Assembly: GCF_001584725.1 (NCBI RefSeq)
Contig: NZ_CP014606.1
Coordinates: forward strand, 434,001-498,000
Direction of reading: 5' to 3'
Length of the DNA stretch: 64,000 nucleotides
Source of the DNA: an endosymbiont 'TC1' of Trimyema compressum
GTDB taxonomy: Bacteria > Bacillota > TC1
The first letter of the stretch is position 1, and each line of letters begins with the position of its first letter. Below, piece by piece: positions 19,123 through 29,306 of this stretch. The position numbers and the translations under genes were made by a program. A model generated the notes under the pieces. That model was not told the origin of the DNA. It searched no databases and was given only the letters and a program-made list of their open reading frames with translations.

Positions 19123-20736
19123 ATGTATGATACAGTTATTTTAAATGGCACCTTAGTAGACGGAACTAAGGTGCTTCCTTATAAGAAAAATATTGGTTTA
19201 ACAAATGGTAAAATTGCAATTATAACAGAGGCGCCGATAACAGGGAAGGAAATAATTGATGCTTCTGATAAATGGGTATCTCCAGGATTTATTGATATTC
19301 ATAGTCATGGTGACTTAATGCCCTTATTAGATGAACCTTATGCTAGCTCAAGGCTTATGCAGGGTATTACAACAGAGGTTGTAGGCCAGTGTGGTATTAG
19401 CTCTTACCCTTATGAAGGGAAGCATAAAGAAGGTTGGAAAACCTATATTTCTCCTCTTTTGGGAGATATTCATGAACCTTGGGATTTTTCATCTCTTGGA
19501 AGTTATATTGATTTAATTGAAAATAAGATGAAACATAATATGCTATTTTTAATTGGACATGGTGCTCTAAGGTGTTCTGTAGCTGGGTTTGAAGATAGAC
19601 CATTAACAACGGAAGAGTTAAATAGCATGGGCGCCTTGTATGAACAATCTTTAAAAGAAGGCGCTTTTGGACTGTCTTTAGGTCTATCTTACTTGCCAGG
19701 CGTATTTTCAAATGAAAAAGAGTTTTATTTTTTAGCAGAAATTACTAAAAAATATGATGGCATAATAATGGCCCATATTAAAAGCCATGGTCTAGATATG
19801 CTGAGGGCAATAGCTGATTTTGTTAGTATTGGTGAAGATACTGGAGTTAAAATCCACATATCTCACTGTCGTTCTTATAAAAATCGGGATTTTGGCATTT
19901 CCCCAGAGGAAATTCTAGCTAAAATTAATTGTGAGAGAAGGAGAGGGATTTCCATTACTATAGATCAACATCCTTATACTGCAGGGAGTACATTTTTAAA
20001 TCAATTAATACCGCCTATGCTTCGAGAAGATGGCACGGAAGGTCTTTTAAAAGTTCTTGAAAATGAAGAACATAGTAAAGTTTGCAGAGAAAAAATTGAA
20101 AATCCAGATTATAGAATAGAAGGATGGGATAATTTTGTCCAGTGTGTTGGTTGGCATAATATATTTCCTATGGTTCTTCAGTCTCCAGAAAATAAAAACT
20201 ATATAGGCAAAAGCATTCAAGAATGTAGTGATTTAGATGGTGTAATACCATTTGAAATTCTTAGAAGAATATTGGTGCGAGAGAAAGGTAAAGGTTCAAT
20301 GGTTGTGAAAGAAATGTTTGCTGAAGAAGATATTAGTGAGCTTTTATTGGATGAGGAGACCTATATTGGAAGCGATGGTTTGCCTAGTGGTGAGGCACAT
20401 CCTCGACTATATGGTTCTTTTCCTAAAGTATTAGGTTACTATGGCAGAGAAAAGAGGATTTTATCTATTGAAAATCTTATTTATAAAATGACCTTTGGTC
20501 CAGCTAAGCGTTTGGATATTCATGAGGAAAAGGGACGAATAAAAGAAGGCTTAGATGGAGATTTAGTTATATTCGACTACAATACAATTATGGATATTGA
20601 AGACTATGTAAATTCAGCACAAAAACCCGTAGGCATAGAATTAGTCCTAGTAAATGGTGAAATAGCCTATAGAAATCAAGAGGTGCAATATGACAACCCT
20701 AGAGGAAAGGTCGTTAAAAACAAGAGAACTGAATAA
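19123..20736 (+). CDS. N-acyl-D-amino-acid deacylase family amidohydrolase
   Basis: Cytosolic metal-dependent amidohydrolase of the D-aminoacylase/dihydroorotase-like group, expected to hydrolyse N-acyl-D-amino acids. Visible ligands are FIDIHSHGD (His60, His62), VGQCGIS (Cys90, the bridging cysteine typical of D-aminoacylases), AHIKSHG, KIHISHCR and GSDGLPSGEAHPRLYG (catalytic Asp). The 537-residue length is right for the family. It starts one base after the gatD stop with GGGGAACTCTAA upstream and overlaps cca by 47 bases. Its place behind MurT/GatD suggests a role with D-amino acids or peptidoglycan-derived peptides; this is inference. Confidence 0.88.
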   Translation: MYDTVILNGTLVDGTKVLPYKKNIGLTNGKIAIITEAPITGKEIIDASDKWVSPGFIDIHSHGDLMPLLDEPYASSRLMQGITTEVVGQCGISSYPYEGKHKEGWKTYISPLLGDIHEPWDFSSLGSYIDLIENKMKHNMLFLIGHGALRCSVAGFEDRPLTTEELNSMGALYEQSLKEGAFGLSLGLSYLPGVFSNEKEFYFLAEITKKYDGIIMAHIKSHGLDMLRAIADFVSIGEDTGVKIHISHCRSYKNRDFGISPEEILAKINCERRRGISITIDQHPYTAGSTFLNQLIPPMLREDGTEGLLKVLENEEHSKVCREKIENPDYRIEGWDNFVQCVGWHNIFPMVLQSPENKNYIGKSIQECSDLDGVIPFEILRRILVREKGKGSMVVKEMFAEEDISELLLDEETYIGSDGLPSGEAHPRLYGSFPKVLGYYGREKRILSIENLIYKMTFGPAKRLDIHEEKGRIKEGLDGDLVIFDYNTIMDIEDYVNSAQKPVGIELVLVNGEIAYRNQEVQYDNPRGKVVKNKRTE

Positions 20737-21868
20737 GCAAAAGTTAAAAAAAGTAATTCCCTTAGTTAAAGTTATTAATGGTTATTTTGTTGGAGGATGT
20801 GTCAGAGACTATATTATTAATAAAGAAATCGAAGATATTGATTTAGTTACAGAACATTCTTTTTCAGCTGATTCTTTAAATAAAGCTTTTCCCAATAGTT
20901 GCCCCAAAGAATGCGGTGCATTATTTGGGGTCTTAAAAATGAATTATGAAAATATGTCAATTGATATTGCAAAAACTAGGGATGACCATTACGCTACTAT
21001 TGGCAAAAGAAGGGATTGTGCAGTCAATCTCAATAATATTTCTTTAAAAGAAGATATGCAAAGACGGGATTTTACTATGAACAGCCTTTTACTGGATGAG
21101 GACTTAGAAGTTGTTGACCTTTTAAAAGTGGGCTTAAATGATCTTAAGGAAAAGCGAATTCGCTTTATTGGAGAAGGTGAAAGGCGAATAGAGGAGGATC
21201 CTTTGAGAAGTATTAGAGCTATCCGTTTTTATAGTCAGTTGGATGAATTCCAAATTGAAGAAGCAACATTAAAAGCTATTTATGATAAGCGAGATTTGGT
21301 TAAATTATTATCTAAGGAACGCTGGGGTATGGAGTTTGAAAAGATATTATTATCCAATAAAGCTTGTGAAGGTATTTGTCTTATTATGGAACTAGGGCTT
21401 TTAGAATATAATGATACTAGTTTTAAACTAGAAGGTTTGGATAGTTTACCTAAGAATTCAATATTGAGATATGCATATTTATTTTATTGCATAGGATTAA
21501 GTAAAAGTGGCGTTGAGGTAGGACATCTTTCTAAAAGCGATTTATATTCTATTAAATGGTTGAGCAGTAATTTTAATAAATCTATTGATTTAAATGCATG
21601 GGCAAATGATTTTAAAAGTAGAATTCCGTGCGAGAAACATATAAAATTATTAAGTATTTTAAAAAAAGAACCTATAGTATTAGGTGAAGACATTTATTTT
21701 ATTAATGAATTGGCTATTAATGGTTACGATTTATTAGGGGTAGGTGTAAATGAGAAGCAAATTGGTTTTGTTTTAAGAATTCTACTTAATTGTGTTAAGT
21801 CTGGAAAGCTTATAAACAAAAAAAATCAATTACTAGATTATGTAAAGGAGAGGAAAATATGGAGATAG
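20690..21868 (+). CDS. cca: CCA tRNA nucleotidyltransferase
   Basis: Adds or repairs the 3' CCA end of tRNAs, using CTP and ATP without a nucleic acid template. Class II features in order are YFVGGCVRDYIINKEIEDID (flexible loop, GG and DxD metal site), GALFGVLKM, RRDFTMNSLLLDE, and EEDPLRSIRAIRF followed by the helical neck with LSKERWGMEFEKILLS. It is 392 residues and intact. The ribosome binding site AAGAGGTGC lies inside the preceding gene, with which it overlaps by 47 bases. Its 3' end overlaps the next small gene by 10 bases. Confidence 0.95.
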   Translation: MTTLEERSLKTRELNKQKLKKVIPLVKVINGYFVGGCVRDYIINKEIEDIDLVTEHSFSADSLNKAFPNSCPKECGALFGVLKMNYENMSIDIAKTRDDHYATIGKRRDCAVNLNNISLKEDMQRRDFTMNSLLLDEDLEVVDLLKVGLNDLKEKRIRFIGEGERRIEEDPLRSIRAIRFYSQLDEFQIEEATLKAIYDKRDLVKLLSKERWGMEFEKILLSNKACEGICLIMELGLLEYNDTSFKLEGLDSLPKNSILRYAYLFYCIGLSKSGVEVGHLSKSDLYSIKWLSSNFNKSIDLNAWANDFKSRIPCEKHIKLLSILKKEPIVLGEDIYFINELAINGYDLLGVGVNEKQIGFVLRILLNCVKSGKLINKKNQLLDYVKERKIWR

Positions 21869-22199
21869 TAATTATATTAGCATTAATATTAATTATCATT
21901 ATTTTTGGACTTATTGTTGATCGTTATGGGAAACAGAAGCGTTTGCTGAATAAAGAACTGCTTACATTGCATTTAGAAGTTGATGATGTGGAAGGAGAGA
22001 AGATTCTTGATGGCAGATTAGACGATTTAGATGTGACAGATATTGTGTTGAGGATGAAAAGCGTTTTTTGCATTTTACAGTCTATATGCCAAAATTAGAT
22101 AAAACAGCACAAATAAGTGAATTTGTTGGTATGAACCGCGCTATATATAAAGGTGAAATAATTCATATTGAGCTTATAAAAAAGGATACAACTGTTTAG
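21859..22199 (+). CDS. Small membrane-anchored protein of unknown function (frameshifted)
   Basis: Starts after AAAGGAGAGGAAAAT with one transmembrane helix (IVIILALILIIIIFGLIV) followed by a soluble tail. A single-base change in the T run near 22065 joins the first part to FLHFTVYMPKLDKTAQ and EFVGMNRAIYKGEIIHIELI, ending at 22199 with about 112 residues. I do not recognise the family. It is the last gene of the degV-to-cca run and is followed by a terminator. Confidence 0.6.
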
Positions 22200-22214
22200 G
22201 AGCAGTTGTTTTTT
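22187..22214 (+). terminator. Terminator of the degV-murT-gatD-cca operon
   Basis: ACAACTG and CAGTTGT form a 7-bp stem that overlaps the last codons of the small membrane gene, followed by TTTTTT. Confidence 0.75.
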
Positions 22215-22217
22215 AAC

Positions 22218-23260
22218 TTATGAGAGGGTAAAGTATCTCTTAATGTGTTTCAAGTGATAGATTCTTACGCCTAAGGAAATGAAAAAAGCACCTATTTCGG
22301 AAAAAGGAATAATTAAGTAAATGCCATTAACACCCAAAACATTTGGCAGAATAGCAGCTAAGGGGAGCACAAAAAGAAGGACTCTGCTACTAGTGATAAA
22401 GACTGCTTTCTTGGTATGGCCAATAGACTGAAAGTAGGTGGCCGTAAAAATATTATAGGCAGCAAAAGGCAAAGCATACATCATTAAATAGATAGCATTT
22501 TTAGTCATTTCTATTAGGTTGGGGTCGTGGGTGAAAAGCTTTGCAATTTGGGCAGGGAAAAGATAAAATATAAGCATATAGATAAAGGCAAATCCTATCG
22601 TAAAATAATAACCTCTCTTGGCAATTTTATTTTTTCTATCAATGAGATTAGCACCAAAATTATAACTTAGAATTGGTTGAGCGCCACCTGCAAAACCCAT
22701 TGTAATCATACGAAAAACAGTAATACCATATCTAATAACGCCAAAACTTGAAACATAGAGTTCATTGCCATAATGAAGAAACAACTGATTGTGAATAATT
22801 AGTAGAAACATCGTTGTTATTTGGATAATAAATGAAGTAAATCCTGTTTGGATAATTTGGAAATAGCCAATGAAGGGTTTGATTTTTTTCTTTTAGTTTT
22901 CCAAATATTATGATTTTTAGAAAAATAGACCATTAAAATAAAAGCTATAAGCTGTCCTGTTACAGTAAAACATACTGACCATAGCTTTTCTTGGTTTTTC
23001 CATATTTTTTAATAAATCATTAAAAATAATGGGTGCTATATAGATTGGACTACCTATTGATAATATTCGAACAAATGTTTCGGCCATTGAAACAATTTCA
23101 GTATCTGTTCCTTTTTCTAAAAGTACCATAATATTACTAGTATAAAAGGAGCAAGTAAAAAGAATGATTGAAGCTACAATAAATAGAACAAGACCTTTAT
23201 AAAGGTAATTTTTAGCAATAGAAGTATTTTTTGAGGCAATGTTTGGAAGAATGTCAATAG
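22218..23260 (-). pseudogene. MATE-family efflux transporter, N terminus lost at an IS3 element
   Basis: Multidrug and toxin extrusion-type membrane exporter. Visible features are VRILSIGSPIYIAPIIFNDLLKN in the first half, FRMITMGFAGGAQPILSYNFGA at the start of the second half, and repeated hydrophobic helices to the end at 22218. Frameshifts lie near 22915 and 22840. The first readable residues, IDILPNIASKNTSIAKNYLYKGL, lie at the IS boundary (23260), so the start codon and about the first 60 residues are missing. The intact second half means the loss is recent or caused by the IS junction. Confidence 0.82.
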
Positions 23261-23280
23261 AGTAGATAGAAAAAGTGAAA

Positions 23281-24149
23281 TTAAGTTTTAATAGAAGTGA
23301 AAAAATAGTCTTCTTTGGAATTAGGAGAAAGAATGTTATTAGCAGAGTGGGGACGTATAGGGGGTTGTAGAAGCCCTCAATGTGTTCAAAGCAGGAAAGC
23401 TTAATTTGAGCAAAGGAAGAAAAAGACCTACGAAGAATTTCTTCTTTTTTCATATATTTAAAAAGGACTCAACGACAGCATTGTCCCAAGGATGAGAAAG
23501 CTTAGAAAAAGATTGAATGATACCAAAAGAATCAAGGAGCTTTCTAAAGATAAAAGAAGTATATTAGGAACCTCTGTCAGAATGAAAAATAAGAGAAGTA
23601 GAAGGTTTTTGAGAATAAAAGGCTTTGATAAAAGTATCCTTAACAAGAGAAGTATCAATTTTAAGAGAGAGCTTCCAAGCAATAATTTTACGAGAAAATA
23701 AATCCATAATAACACAGAGATAAGCAAAAGAGGCATTTAAATTAATATAGGTAATGTCACTAGCCCAGACTTGATTGGGCTGAGGAACATTAAAATTTTG
23801 ATTTAGGTAGTTAGGGCAATCAAAATTGGGAATAGACCTCGGATGAATAAACCGAAGTTTGATAGTAGGCATTTTAGGAAGATTCATGTCAGTCATCAGG
23901 CGGCTCGCTCTACCAATACTGATGTTGATGCCATAGTCATAGGAAAGAAGAGCCTTAATCTTAGATGGGCCAATACGTCTCTTAGTAAGATGACAAATCT
24001 CCGAGAATAAGCTGACGGAGTTTTTAATTCTCAATAGTTCTAGGAGAAAGTTTTTCCGAAAAGTATTTGTAATAGGAGCTGCGGTTCACTTTAAGGACAT
24101 GACAAAGAAAAGAGATAGCGTGCTGAAAACGAAGGGTATGAACAGCCAT
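23281..24149 (-). CDS. IS3-family transposase OrfB (DDE integrase domain, frameshifted)
   Basis: Catalytic part of the transposase. Domains are HTH_21-like (FSEICHLTKRRIGPSKI near the N terminus) and an integrase core with the DDE triad: WASDITYI, FHSDRGS and VVESFFKY. The end reads YIEGFYNPPIRPHSANN then LSPNSKEDYFFTS once one base is corrected near 23360. Further frameshifts lie near 24030, 23560 and 23455. The start ATG overlaps the orfA stop as TAATG. The product is probably inactive as written, but all catalytic residues are there. Confidence 0.88.
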
Positions 24150-24429
24150 TAATCTTTGTCTGAGTGAGGCGTGAATATGGCAATTGCTTTTTTTAAATGA
24201 TATTTTCCTCCTAGAGTCGAGCATTACGCTTTTGAAGATCCTTAATCTGCTTAGCGGTTAGAATAGTATCATCATCAATTCTAACCTGAGAATAAAGTTT
24301 AATCCACTTGTGTAAAGCAGACATGGAGACACCATATTCTTTAGAAAGTTGGGATTGAGTTTTACCGTTTTGGTGTAAATTAACAATACTTTTTTTAAAT
24401 TCTTCATCGTATTTCTTGTAATTATTCAT
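24149..24429 (-). CDS. IS3-family transposase OrfA (helix-turn-helix)
   Basis: DNA-binding subunit: YDEEFKKSIVNLHQNGKTQS and LSKEYGVSMSALHKWIK form the HTH_Tnp_1 domain. A coiled-coil zipper then follows: LQKRNARLEEENIILKKAIA after correcting one base near 24213. As written, the frame stops after 72 codons. The corrected product ends in FTPHSDKD just before orfB. Confidence 0.85.
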
Positions 24430-24490
24430 AATTTTATCCTTTCTTATGTGTCTACTTATTTAAAACATGTTTCACTTTTTCCTGTCTACT

Positions 24491-25739
24491 TTTTTAGTAT
24501 ATATCCAAACTAAAGATGAATATATTGGGATTTTAGAAGAATTAAAGAATCATAAAGCAGGTTTTATAGATGTATTTGGGAATATAGAGAATATGGATTT
24601 AGAGATTGTAAATGAAGATGTAGATAAAAAATTCGCTATTATGAGTTTTGGTTAGCTGTTCACTATTATGAAGCTTGTTGGGCTCTAAAAGAAGATCGAT
24701 TAACTGAAGGGCAAAAAGGCAGAACCTATCAGAATGTTCTTGAAAATTTTATAGTAGAATTTCCCTAGTATCGTTTTGTTTGGTTATGACTTTATATATA
24801 TTACCTAAGTATTTTTTAGCTTATGGCAAAGAAAAAATAGTTATATGTATAATCATATCGACTTATTAATTATTGATGAAGCAGGTCAGGTTTCTCCTGA
24901 AATTGCTGCATGTAGCTTTGGCCTTGCCAAAAAAGCATTAATTGTTGGAGACGTACATCAAATAGAGCCAGTCTGGGGAATGAGTAGTAGGATTCTTGAT
25001 ATTTCTTTAGCTAATGCCAAGGTTATTATGGATTATTCTCAACTTGAAGATAAGGGGTTAACTACAAATAATTCCAATGTAATGAAAGTTGCTAGCAATA
25101 GTTGCTATTATGAAAAATTTCATCAAAGAGGTTTATTTTTAAGTGATCATCGACGTTGCTATAATGAAATAATTGGTTATTGTAATGATTTAGTTTACAA
25201 TGGACAATTAATACCTTTGCGAGGAAGTGGTGTTGATAATTCACCAGAATGTCTATCTTCTTGGTCACATATGGGATACTTTAATATTGAAACAGATGCT
25301 TCTTCTAAGACTGGAACAAGTAGAGTCAATAAAAAAGAGGCTATTGAAATAGTTGAATGGCTATTGTACAATTTACCAAATATAAAAAGCCTATCCTAAT
25401 AAAAAATTAAATGAAATTATTGGTATTATTACGCCTTTTAAAGCTCAGGCTCAGTATCTTAGAAAGAGGATGGAAGAAAAGCTAAGTGAAGGTGATTTCA
25501 TAAATGTTGGTACTGTTCACACTTTTCAAGGTTCAGAAAGACAGATTATTTTATTTTCATCAGTCTATGGTAGCAAAGAGAGTTGTTTCTTTATTGATAA
25601 TAGAAAAAGCTTAATAAATGCAGCTGTTTCTAGAGCAAAAGATTATTTTTTCTTATTTGGCGCTATTGATTGTTTAAAAGATTCTCAAGGTAGTGCGAAT
25701 GAGTTGCTTAAAAGTTATATTAGTGAAAATTCATTATAA
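24491..25739 (+). pseudogene. Superfamily 1 DNA/RNA helicase (AAA_11/AAA_12, Upf1-like), N terminus missing
   Basis: ATP-dependent helicase. Motif II appears as LLIIDEAGQVSP (DEAGQ), motif III as LIVGDVHQIEPV, then FLSDHRRC (motif IV), and the C-terminal VGTVHTFQGSERQIILFS and NAAVSRAKDYF (motifs V and VI). The first residues after the IS end are VYIQTKDEYIGILEELKNHK. The Walker A motif and the start are absent. Frameshifts occur near 24655, 24770, 24840 and 25398. Such helicases occur both alone and in defence islands; the context here does not decide. Confidence 0.8.
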
Positions 25740-25787
25740 TAAACTGTATGATGTAGTATATATTTTTTAATATAAATGCTATTTGCG

Positions 25788-26817
25788 TTATTTCTTTGTT
25801 TTTTTAATTTTTGCTTCAATGCCAATTGTCTTTAGCCAGTTAACTGTATCTTTTAAAGTTTCTTCCATAGGCCTAGAGTTGTATAGTCTAATTCAGTATC
25901 AGCCTTCTCATGGGTAAAAAAGACCATTGCTTTTTAAAACATGGAGAGAGTAGGGGTTATATAAAGGTGGTTTTTTTAAAATTTTATAATAAAGTTCAGC
26001 AAGAGGTGCTGTTAGTTTTGCAAACCAGTAAGGAAGAATGCTTCTTAACTTTTTCTTTCCTGTAATTGTAGAAAGCATATCTAATAGTTCTTTAATGGCA
26101 TAGTATTTATTGGAAAGGATAAAGGTTTCTCCAATAGTGTTTCTATCTGCTGCAGCAATAATCCCTTGAGCTACGTCTCTCACATCAGCGAAATCATACC
26201 CTCCTCGCACAGCAGAAGTTATGCTTCCTTCAAGATAATCAATAACCAATTGTGTTAAATACCCTTTTTATAGTCATTGGGGCCAATGAGACCTGTTGGA
26301 TGAACCATACAACCTGGAATCCGGCATCTAATTGTTCTATAAACCACTGACTCGTTTCAGCTTTTGTTTTTGCATAAAGGCCTGTTACTTCGTCTGGTGA
26401 GAATGTTCTGACTTCTTGCATAATTTCACCTTTATGTTTTTCGGCAATAGCATGGGCAGAGCTAACATAAACCATTTTTTTAACTTGTGCTTCTTGGCAA
26501 TAGTTGACAATATTTTGTGTTCCTATAAAATTAACATCCATAACAAATTTTTTATTATCTGTAGCAATATTTACTATTCCAGCACAATGAATTACAATTA
26601 AATCTTCATTATGGGGATTATCAAAAAAATTTTTCAAGCTTTCTTTTTCAACAACATTTCCTTCAACAGATTCAATTGGCATGTCCTTTAGCATAGATTG
26701 ATTATCTGTAGGCAACACTAAAGTACGAACAGCTTTATTAGCTTTTACTAATTTTTTTAAGATGTTAAATCCAAGATGACCTGTGGCTCCTGTTAGTAAA
26801 TAAATGGCTTTAGACAT
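25788..26817 (-). CDS. NAD(P)-dependent epimerase/dehydratase-type short-chain dehydrogenase (frameshifted)
   Basis: Extended SDR with the nucleotide-binding loop LLTGATGHLGFNIL, HCAGIVN, the active-site serine in VYVSSAHAIAE and YAKTKAE as the YxxxK catalytic motif. Later GGYDFADVRDVAQGI and ETFILSNKYY fit dihydroflavonol-reductase-like members. Frameshifts lie near 26245-26330 and 25905; the end at 25788 reads LKTIGIEAKIKKTKK. The start at 26817 is an ATG after GGAGGTGCAAA. The substrate is unknown, likely a sugar nucleotide, sterol-like or carbonyl compound. Confidence 0.83.
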
Positions 26818-26960
26818 TTTGCACCTCCAAAATACTTCTTATTTCAATTATAGCAAGGTATAATATTTTAATAAAGAAAAATACTTAATTACATTACTAA
26901 TCCATACAAAGAGGCCTATTAATTTGAGGCTGATTTCTGAAGCATAATAATTAATCCTAG

Positions 26961-27003
26961 AGAAGATAGCAGAGACTCTAATATAAATTCTCTGCTATCT
27001 TCT
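26961..27003. terminator. Strong terminator between the SDR and surface-protein genes
   Basis: AGAAGATAGCAGAGA pairs perfectly with TCTCTGCTATCTTCT (15 bp) around a 13-base loop, just after the minus-strand LPXTG gene that ends at 27013. Confidence 0.85.
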
Positions 27004-27012
27004 TAATATTTA

Positions 27013-29259
27013 TTATTTATTTTTGTGTTGTTTCCTATTAAAGACGTATAAGACAAGTGTCAAAGTTCCTGTTAAGATTGCAATATAAGCAATAATGTTA
27101 TTAGTATTACCTGTTTTTGGTAATGCAATTGATAAAGTACCAGTTTGACTGTTTTGACTATCTTCTAGATTACTAGTTACTGATTGTTCATTTTTCTGCC
27201 ATTTTGCGTACAGTGTTATGTTATCGTTAACACTATCTTTTTCAAAATTCCAATTATTATTTAGATTGGTGTCTTTATGCCAACTAATGAAAGTATATCC
27301 TTCTTTTGTTGGGTTTTCTGGTTTAGTAATAGTTTTGCCTTCTTCTATATTATTGATAGAATTAATAGCTGTTCCACCATTTGATTCAAAGCTTACAGTA
27401 TAATATTGAGTTGATTTATTCCACTTTGCATACAATGTAATGTCTTTCTCAGCTACATCTTGTTGAAAATTCCATAATGTTTCAAATGTTGGTTCTTTAT
27501 ACCAACCCTCAAAATCATGATTTATTTTTGAGGGTGATATTGGTTCTGTAATGATTGAACTGTGGGGGACTTCAAGTATTGGATTTATATCCATCCCTCC
27601 ATTGGTTTCAAAAGTTACAGTATGGGTTTGGATTTTATCCCATTTAGCATAAAGTGTTAAATTTTCTGTAGTATCTGTATTAAAATTAAATGCTTCCGTT
27701 GCTTCCTTATCTACAAACCAACCTAATAAAGTATAACCTGCTCTTGTAAATTGACTAGTATCAGGTTCTTCAATTTTTGCTAGTGGATGGCAGTATTGGT
27801 TTATTCTATTGCCACCTTCATAATTTTCATCAAGAATTATTGTTTTACCAACATTAATAGGATTAACAGAATAGGAAATGGTTTTATTATTTGATGTTTT
27901 AAAGTTAATGCCATAAACAATGCCATAATGGGCATTGTCCCATTGACCTGTTAACCAGCTATAGAGATTGAATGCACGAGGCGCCTTTACAATAAAGTCA
28001 ATTACTATTTCACCATTTTCAACTCGATATTGATCAATGGAAAAAGTTCCTTGGAATCCGTTGATTGTAGTAAAACCAACACTGCTTATCTCTCCTACAT
28101 TTTTAATATTAGTATGTAAGGTCATTTTCTTTACTGTTTCATCATTAACTGTTTCAGTCCAATAATATTGAGTAGGAATATTATTTTTTAAAGAGCTTGC
28201 TCCAGTGAAATAGGTCTTGTCAATAATTGGTCCAAAATCAGTTACATAGGTATCATTGAGATTTAGTGAAGTTAAATTAGGTAAAGTAGCAATTGATTCA
28301 ACATTATTTAGTGAGGCACTGTATAAAGAAAGATTTTTAAGCCGTGTTAGATTTCTAAGGAAATCAAAAGAGGAATCATCAACTTCAGGAAAATCCCCTA
28401 ATGTTAAATTTTTTAATGATGTAAGTCTTCCTAGTCCAGCAATATCAAAGTGTGTACGTGGAGAGTAAGAGTATGCAGCATTTTGTTGCGTTCCAGTTAT
28501 TGTTATATACAGATTTTCAAGTTTCCCTAAACTGCTTAAAGGTAATAAATTAATATTATTATCTATTGGAACCATCATTACTGATTCAATTGGACCATCA
28601 TTAATTTGCATATTTAAAAGTTTTGCAGTAGTGTTATTTCCTGAAAAGAGAGTGTTATTTATTGTTAAGCCTGTTAAGTTTTCCAATTTTCCAATATTAG
28701 CTAAAGCTTCTTCAGGAATAATAGAATACATTATTTGTAAGTTTTGTAAGTTTTGTAAGTTTTTTAAATATTCAATACCTTCCATAGAATCTATCTTTAA
28801 ATAGTTATTTGAGGGATTATTTCCTGAATATAAATTTAGTAAAGTGATGGTTTCTTATTCAGCTTTTGTAGCTGAATAAGTTTCTAAAAGAGAACCGCTT
28901 TTTCCTAAATGTCTATTAATTACTTTCCGAAAATTAATATCCTTAATTAAATAAGTGCTTTCTTCTTGGTTTGTTGCAAATGCAGCGGACTGTAAGTCCT
29001 TTGATTCTTCAGCACTTAAAGAATTTTCTTGAGATTTTGTTGTATTATCAGAAGGCTCATACGCTTTTTCTGTATTATTAGGTAAAGTGGATTCTATTAT
29101 AATATCATCTTTATCTAATATATCTTCAGTTATGCTTATTGTTTCATGTTTTGTTATAGATTCTGCATAGGTTCTTGCCGAGGGTATAGTGCCCATCGGC
29201 AGAATTAAACTAAATGCTAATATCCCATACAAGAATCTTTTGGATATTTTATTTCTCAT
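27013..29259 (-). CDS. LPXTG surface protein with LRR and InlB-type repeats (frameshifted)
   Basis: Cell-wall anchored protein. N-terminal signal peptide (KRFLYGILAFSLILPMGTI, cleavage near TYAES), then a low-complexity linker. Internalin-like leucine-rich repeats (GKLENLTGLTI, LGRLTSLKNLTLGDF, LPNLTSLNLND) follow. Three Listeria-Bacteroides (InlB B) repeats come next, each ending LYAKW, with GYTLLGWF, HDFEGWYKEP and GYTFISWH. The C terminus has LPKTGNTNN, a helix and KQHKNK. A frameshift near 28855 splits the gene. An upstream TTG start at 29283 is possible. Role: adhesion or host/surface binding, inferred from architecture. Confidence 0.85.
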
Positions 29260-29306
29260 TTTTTGTTTACTAGTACCTTTCAAAGCAAATCATTAATTTG
29301 CTTATT

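Larger units (their letters stand above)
23261..24490 (-). mobile_element. IS3-family insertion sequence, about 1.23 kb
   Basis: The terminal inverted repeats match: AGTAGATAGAAAAAGTGAAA at the left end and, on the other strand of the right end, AGTAGACAGGAAAAAGTGAAA. Between them are orfA and orfB of an IS3-type transposase on the minus strand. I cannot see an obvious target-site duplication, and the two flanks are different genes that are both truncated, so the element sits at a deletion junction rather than at a simple insertion. Confidence 0.85.

Noticed and set aside
24491..25739. Helicase as part of a new defence system
   Set aside because: No partner nuclease or known defence gene adjoins it, the N terminus is missing, and the flanks are an IS and a metabolic SDR gene.
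27400..27700. Repeated DNA in the LPXTG gene as a CRISPR-like or mobile repeat
   Set aside because: The repeat encodes in-frame InlB B-type protein repeats with ordinary spacing; no direct repeats with spacers are present.
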